Part shown: positions 60,057 through 64,000 of the stretch, piece after piece
Layout: each line of letters begins with the position of its first letter
Numbering within the stretch: position 1 is the first letter of the stretch
Source of the DNA: Alteromonadaceae bacterium
Lineage (GTDB): Bacteria; Pseudomonadota; Gammaproteobacteria; Enterobacterales; Alteromonadaceae
DNA: 64,000 nt
Direction: 5' to 3'
Assembly: GCA_013373625.1 (NCBI GenBank)
Contig: JABXHM010000011.1
Span: 113,867 to 177,866 of the forward strand
Translations under genes and position numbers: made by a program
Notes under the pieces: model-generated
What the model was told of the DNA's origin: nothing
Seen by the model: only the letters and a program-made list of their open reading frames with translations
Database searches by the model: none

Positions 60057-61175
60057 ATGGATTTTGCATTAAATGATATCCAGCAAATGCTGCAGGACAG
60101 TGCCGACAAGTTTATCCATAACAAGTATGACTTTGAAACACGCCAGAAACACAGTAAATCAGAACTTGGCTACAGTGAAGACAACTGGCAGCTGTTTGCT
60201 GAGTTGGGCTGGCTGGCATTGCCCTTTGAGGAAGAGTTTGGCGGTCTCGATGGCAACGCCACTGACGTAATGGTACTGATGACCGAGCTGGGTAAAGGCC
60301 TGTTGGTCGAACCTTATGTATCAACCGTCATTATGGCTGGTAATGCCATTCAGCGCTGCGGCACCGACGAACAAAAAGCGGAGTTAATAGGCAGTATTGT
60401 AGGTGGCGAACTCAAGCTTGCCTTTGCCGCGACTGAAGCGCAGGCACCCGCCGACATTAAGGCAATTACAACCACCGCAACCGGCAGCGGTGACAGTGTT
60501 AAAATTAACGGTAAAAAGTCGGTAGTATTGCATGCGGCCAGCGCCGACAAACTGATTGTAGCAGCCCGTACCGACACAGACACCATTGGACTGTATATTG
60601 TTGATGCCAGTGCTGAGGGTATCAGTGCCCATCACTACCCTACTAATGATGGCGGCCGTGCCAGCGATCTGACCTTCAAAGACGTAAATGCCACACAATT
60701 GGGTGACTCAAACGACGTTGCGGCCGCTATTCAGGCTGTATTAAATGACGCCGTTGTGGCCGTTTCCGCTGAAGCGGTAAGTCTGATGGACAAAATGCTC
60801 AACGCCACAGTGGAATACACCAAAGTGCGCAAGCAGTTTGACGTGCCCATCGCCAAATTTCAGGTGCTCCAGCACAACATGGTCGACATGTTTATGGAAT
60901 GCGAGCAGGCCCGTTCCATGCTCTATTACGCCGCCATTACCATTGGCGAAGGTAACGCCGAAGCCGCCAATAAAGCCAGTCAGTTTCTCAAATGGAAGGT
61001 GGGTCAGGCTGCCAGATTAGTTGGTCAGACTGCGGTGCAACTGCACGGAGGTATGGGGGTCACCGACGAATTGGATGTTGGTCATATGTTCAAACGTTTA
61101 ACCATGATTAACACCCTGTTCGGATCGATGGACTATCACCTCGACAGCCTGGTCAAACAACGCCAGGCAGCATAG
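60057..61175 (+). CDS. Acyl-CoA dehydrogenase, small-subunit type (PimD-like)
   Basis: Acyl-CoA dehydrogenase homologue of 372 residues, shorter and more diverged than its neighbour. MDFALNDIQQMLQDSADKFI opens the helical N-domain; FAATEAQAPADIK replaces the usual TEPxAGSD block; the C-domain has YTKVRKQFDVPIAKFQVLQHNMVDMF and LVGQTAVQLHGGMGVTDELDVGHMFKRLTMI. The middle beta-domain is degenerate, suggesting it works only in complex with the 58848-60044 product (alpha-beta assembly). The etfB gene begins 9 bases later. Confidence 0.86.
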   Translation: MDFALNDIQQMLQDSADKFIHNKYDFETRQKHSKSELGYSEDNWQLFAELGWLALPFEEEFGGLDGNATDVMVLMTELGKGLLVEPYVSTVIMAGNAIQRCGTDEQKAELIGSIVGGELKLAFAATEAQAPADIKAITTTATGSGDSVKINGKKSVVLHAASADKLIVAARTDTDTIGLYIVDASAEGISAHHYPTNDGGRASDLTFKDVNATQLGDSNDVAAAIQAVLNDAVVAVSAEAVSLMDKMLNATVEYTKVRKQFDVPIAKFQVLQHNMVDMFMECEQARSMLYYAAITIGEGNAEAANKASQFLKWKVGQAARLVGQTAVQLHGGMGVTDELDVGHMFKRLTMINTLFGSMDYHLDSLVKQRQAA

Positions 61176-61184
61176 GAGAATCGT

Positions 61185-61934
61185 ATGAAAGTACTTGTAA
61201 CGGTAAAACGCGTTATTGACTACAACGTCAAGATCCGCGTTAAACCCGACGGCAGCGATGTGGATTTAACTAACGTAAAGATGGCCATTAATCCTTTTTG
61301 CGAAATTGCCGTGGAAGAAGCGGTACGTCTAAAAGAGCAAGGTATTGCCAGTGAAATCGTTGTAGTTTCAATTGGTCCGGCGAATGCGCAGGAGCAACTG
61401 CGTACCGCATTAGCGCTGGGCGCTGACCGCGCTATTTTAGTTGAGTCAGAAGCTAACACTGAATCGCTGAATGTGGCCAAGCTATTGGCCAAAGTGGTGG
61501 AGCAGGAGCAACCTTCCCTGGTTATCATGGGTAAACAGGCCATTGATTCTGATAATAATCAAACCGGTCAGATGCTGGCGGCATTGTGTGACATGCCCCA
61601 GGCGACCTTTGCCTCCGAAGTCAGGATAGCCGATGACAAAGTTACGGTTACCCGCGAAATAGACGGTGGTTTACAAACGCTGGCCATGCCGTTACCTGCT
61701 GTGGTAACCACGGATCTGCGTCTTAACGAGCCGCGTTTTGCAAAATTACCTAACATTATGAAAGCCAAGCGCAAACCGTTGGAAACGCTAACGCCTGAAA
61801 CTTTGGGTGTATCGCTGTCAGCGCATACCCGTCTGGTGAGTGTCGCGCCGCCGGCACAGCGCAGCGCTGGCGTCAAAGTCGCGTCAGTTGAAGAGCTCGT
61901 AGACAAACTCAAAAACGAAGCCAAGGTGATTTAA
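61185..61934 (+). CDS. etfB: Electron transfer flavoprotein beta subunit
   Basis: Beta subunit of ETF, which takes electrons from acyl-CoA dehydrogenases. Length is 249 residues, normal for the family. [51 protein letters not shown] is the characteristic N-terminus; [32 protein letters not shown] and [26 protein letters not shown] are conserved blocks for AMP/FAD binding. It is followed after one base by etfA. Close linkage to the dehydrogenase pair suggests co-regulation in this cluster. Confidence 0.97.
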   Translation: MKVLVTVKRVIDYNVKIRVKPDGSDVDLTNVKMAINPFCEIAVEEAVRLKEQGIASEIVVVSIGPANAQEQLRTALALGADRAILVESEANTESLNVAKLLAKVVEQEQPSLVIMGKQAIDSDNNQTGQMLAALCDMPQATFASEVRIADDKVTVTREIDGGLQTLAMPLPAVVTTDLRLNEPRFAKLPNIMKAKRKPLETLTPETLGVSLSAHTRLVSVAPPAQRSAGVKVASVEELVDKLKNEAKVI

Positions 61935-61935
61935 C

Positions 61936-62862
61936 ATGGCCATATTACTTATTGCAGAACACGATAATCAGGATCTGAAACCGGCAACACTTAACACAGT
62001 TGCCGCGGCCAGTGAGCTCGACCTGCCAATTACCGTGCTGGTGATTGGTAGCAACTGCCAGCCAGTAGCCGAACAGGCAAGCAGCATCAATGGTGTAAAA
62101 GACGTTATAGTAGCCGATAGCAGCGAATACGCTCACCAGTTAGCCGAGAACACCGCCAAGCTTATTGCCGAGCTGGCCAGTGATTTTGACTACATAATCG
62201 CACCGGGAACAACCACCGGTAAAAACGTCATGCCCCGCGTGGCCGCATTACTGGATGTGGCACAGATCTCTGACATTGTAGCGATTAACAGTGCCGATAC
62301 CTTTACCCGCCCCACCTATGCGGGAAATGCCATGGCCACGGTGCAATCACTGGATAGCAAAAAGGTGATTACCGTACGTACCAGTGCCTTTGATGCGGCC
62401 AGCACCGGTGACAATAACGCCGCAATACAAACGTGCGGTATTGTCCACGCCAGCCAAAGCGAATTCGTTGATGAGCAACTTGCCAAGTCAGAACGCCCAG
62501 AACTGGCCAGCGCCAGCATCATTATTTCTGGTGGCCGGGGGATGGGCAATGGCGATAACTTCAGCTTACTGGAAAGCGTCGCCGACAAATTGGGCGCGGC
62601 GGTTGGCGCATCCCGAGCAGCTGTGGATTCGGGCTTTGTGCCGAATGATATGCAGGTCGGACAGACCGGCAAAATCGTTGCACCGGATCTGTATATCGCG
62701 GTGGGGATTTCTGGCGCTATTCAGCATCTTGCCGGCATGAAAGACTCTAAAGTTATTGTGGCCATCAACAAAGACGAAGAAGCGCCTATCTTTCAGGTGG
62801 CGGATTACGGTCTGGTGGGTGACTTATTTAGCGTACTACCCGAATTGGAAAGTTCTCTGTAA
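61936..62862 (+). CDS. etfA: Electron transfer flavoprotein alpha subunit
   Basis: FAD-carrying alpha subunit of ETF, 308 residues. The N-terminal domain begins MAILLIAEHDNQDLKPATLNTV. The C-terminal FAD domain has ASIIISGGRGMGNGDNFSLLESVADKLGAAVGASRAAVDSGFVPNDMQVGQTGKIVAPDLYIAVGISGAIQHLAGMKDSKVIVAINKDEEAPIF, the ETF-alpha signature. Position right after etfB is standard. ETF-ubiquinone oxidoreductase follows, so the whole electron path to ubiquinone is encoded together. Confidence 0.97.
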   Translation: MAILLIAEHDNQDLKPATLNTVAAASELDLPITVLVIGSNCQPVAEQASSINGVKDVIVADSSEYAHQLAENTAKLIAELASDFDYIIAPGTTTGKNVMPRVAALLDVAQISDIVAINSADTFTRPTYAGNAMATVQSLDSKKVITVRTSAFDAASTGDNNAAIQTCGIVHASQSEFVDEQLAKSERPELASASIIISGGRGMGNGDNFSLLESVADKLGAAVGASRAAVDSGFVPNDMQVGQTGKIVAPDLYIAVGISGAIQHLAGMKDSKVIVAINKDEEAPIFQVADYGLVGDLFSVLPELESSL

Positions 62863-62974
62863 TCCCTGCAACGACCAGCCCATAAGTTGCTGGCCTGTTT
62901 AACTATAACAATAAACACGCTGTGGCAGGCGTCGGCCTGTCCAGCCAGATTAACCTCTAAACTAAGGATTCGCT

Positions 62975-64000
62975 ATGGAACGAGAATCGATGGATTTTGA
63001 CGTGGTCATCATCGGCGCCGGGCCTGCGGGCCTGTCGGCCGCCTACCAAATTAAAAAGCTGGCTAATGCCAATAATCAGGATATCAGTGTCTGTGTACTT
63101 GAAAAAGGCTCAGAGGTAGGCGCCCATATCGTCTCTGGTGCCATTCTGGAAACCACGGCCCTCGATGAACTCATTCCCGACTGGCAAAACCTCGGGGCAC
63201 CACTCAATACTCCTGTCACCAGAGATGAACTGTATTTATTTAAAAATGATGAACACGCTACGCGGATCCCCCACTGGGCTATCCCTGCGCCCATGCACAA
63301 TGATGGAAACTATGTCATTAGCCTGGGTAACTTTTGTCGTTGGCTGGCCAATCAGGCCGAAGCCATTGGTGTTGAAATCTTCCCTGGTTTTGCGGCAGCC
63401 GACATTAGCTATAACGAGGATGGTTCGGTAAAAGGCGTGCTCACTGGTGATATGGGCGTTGCCAAAGACGGCTCTCACAAAGATGGCTATATGCCAGGTA
63501 TGGCCCTGAATGGCCGGTACACATTGTTTGCCGAGGGCTGCCGCGGTCACTTGGGTAAAGAACTGATCGCCAAATTTAAGCTCGATGAACACAGCGACCC
63601 ACAGCATTATGCGATTGGTATTAAAGAGTTATGGGAAGTCGACCCTTCTGTGCACGAACCCGGTGTAGTCGTACACGGCTCTGGCTGGCCGCTGGACAGC
63701 GATACCAGCGGTGGCTGCTTTATGTATCACGCTGAGGACAACCAGGTGGTTGTTGGGCTCATTGTTGATCTGAATTACAGCAATCCGTATCTCAGTCCGT
63801 TTGATGAATTCCAGCAAATGAAACACCATCCAACCTTTGCTCACGTGCTTGGCCAGGGCAAGCGCATTAGCTATGGTGCCAGAGCCATTGCCAAAGGCGG
63901 CCTGAACGCACTGCCTGTAATGGCTTTCCCAGGCGGACTGTTAATTGGCTGTGATGCCGGCACACTTAATTTTCCCAAAATCAAAGGCACCCACACAGCC
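62975..64000 (+). CDS. Electron transfer flavoprotein-ubiquinone oxidoreductase (partial, N-terminal part)
   Basis: Membrane-associated flavoprotein with an Fe-S cluster that passes electrons from ETF to ubiquinone. The first 342 codons are present and the frame is open to the window edge; full-length members have about 550 residues, so the C-terminal 4Fe-4S domain is missing from view. FDVVIIGAGPAGLSAAYQIKKL binds FAD, followed by VCVLEKGSEVGAHIVSGAILE, FAEGCRGHLGKELIAKF and LNALPVMAFPGGLLIGCDAGTLNFPKIKGTHTA, all diagnostic. ATG 62975 follows AAGGA. It is 112 bases after etfA. Confidence 0.96.
   Translation, partial: MERESMDFDVVIIGAGPAGLSAAYQIKKLANANNQDISVCVLEKGSEVGAHIVSGAILETTALDELIPDWQNLGAPLNTPVTRDELYLFKNDEHATRIPHWAIPAPMHNDGNYVISLGNFCRWLANQAEAIGVEIFPGFAAADISYNEDGSVKGVLTGDMGVAKDGSHKDGYMPGMALNGRYTLFAEGCRGHLGKELIAKFKLDEHSDPQHYAIGIKELWEVDPSVHEPGVVVHGSGWPLDSDTSGGCFMYHAEDNQVVVGLIVDLNYSNPYLSPFDEFQQMKHHPTFAHVLGQGKRISYGARAIAKGGLNALPVMAFPGGLLIGCDAGTLNFPKIKGTHTA

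Noticed and set aside
62966..62983. GATTCGCTATGGAACGAG resembling the shared 17-bp motif before ETF-QO
   Set aside because: It contains the start codon and ribosome spacing of the gene and lacks the left T and right half of the motif; likely chance.

Overview
The window looks like chromosomal DNA of a marine gammaproteobacterium of the Alteromonas group. The evidence is two conserved gene orders also known from enterics: ubiH-pepP-ygfB / 6S RNA / fau / rpiA / serA, and lpdA-aceF-aceE-pdhR / ampE-ampD / nadC / pilA-pilC-pilD-coaE / zapD-yacG. Between and after these blocks lie genes typical of marine heterotrophs: DUF481 outer membrane proteins, a GH16-CBM6-CBM6 secreted glucanase, a TonB-dependent receptor and an acyl-CoA catabolic cluster. 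No phage, complete insertion sequence or CRISPR array was seen. Base composition looks even.

Layout. Positions 1-7.6 kb hold ubiquinone, peptidase and one-carbon/pentose housekeeping genes plus 6S RNA. A ribokinase and a nucleoside hydrolase sit between the 6S RNA gene and fau, and zapA is absent from its usual place. 7.7-14 kb, nearly all minus strand, holds a periplasmic cyclic-nucleotide phosphodiesterase, two tandem DUF481 proteins, and HDOD, DUF1289, SIMPL and esterase genes. 14.2-21.6 kb is the pyruvate dehydrogenase locus with its PdhR operator. 22-31.8 kb carries peptidoglycan recycling, NAD synthesis, type IV pilin, assembly and peptidase genes without pilB, coaE, a YqjD/YqjE-like membrane group, zapD, yacG and an aspartoacylase. 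32-40.4 kb is a sensory and accessory stretch: a soluble PAS-PAS chemoreceptor, a PAS protein paired with a REC-CheC protein, an LrgA/LrgB pair under a LytTR protein with a degenerate receiver, an NlpC/P60-like protein and a CAU tRNA. 40.7-47.7 kb holds an MDR oxidoreductase, the GH16 enzyme with a membrane-bound AraC regulator, and an SDR/tautomerase/LysR group.

48-64 kb is a catabolic region: TonB receptor, MFS transporter, thiolase, FadB-like protein, zinc alcohol dehydrogenase, quinone oxidoreductase, three acyl-CoA dehydrogenases (two forming a probable hetero-oligomer), both ETF subunits and the start of ETF-ubiquinone oxidoreductase. Four copies of a 17-bp motif built on TTTCRCTATGYRR lie in the promoter regions of its transcription units. 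This suggests one regulon in which uptake, beta-oxidation and electron transfer to ubiquinone are controlled together. Neither the regulator nor the substrate can be named from this window.
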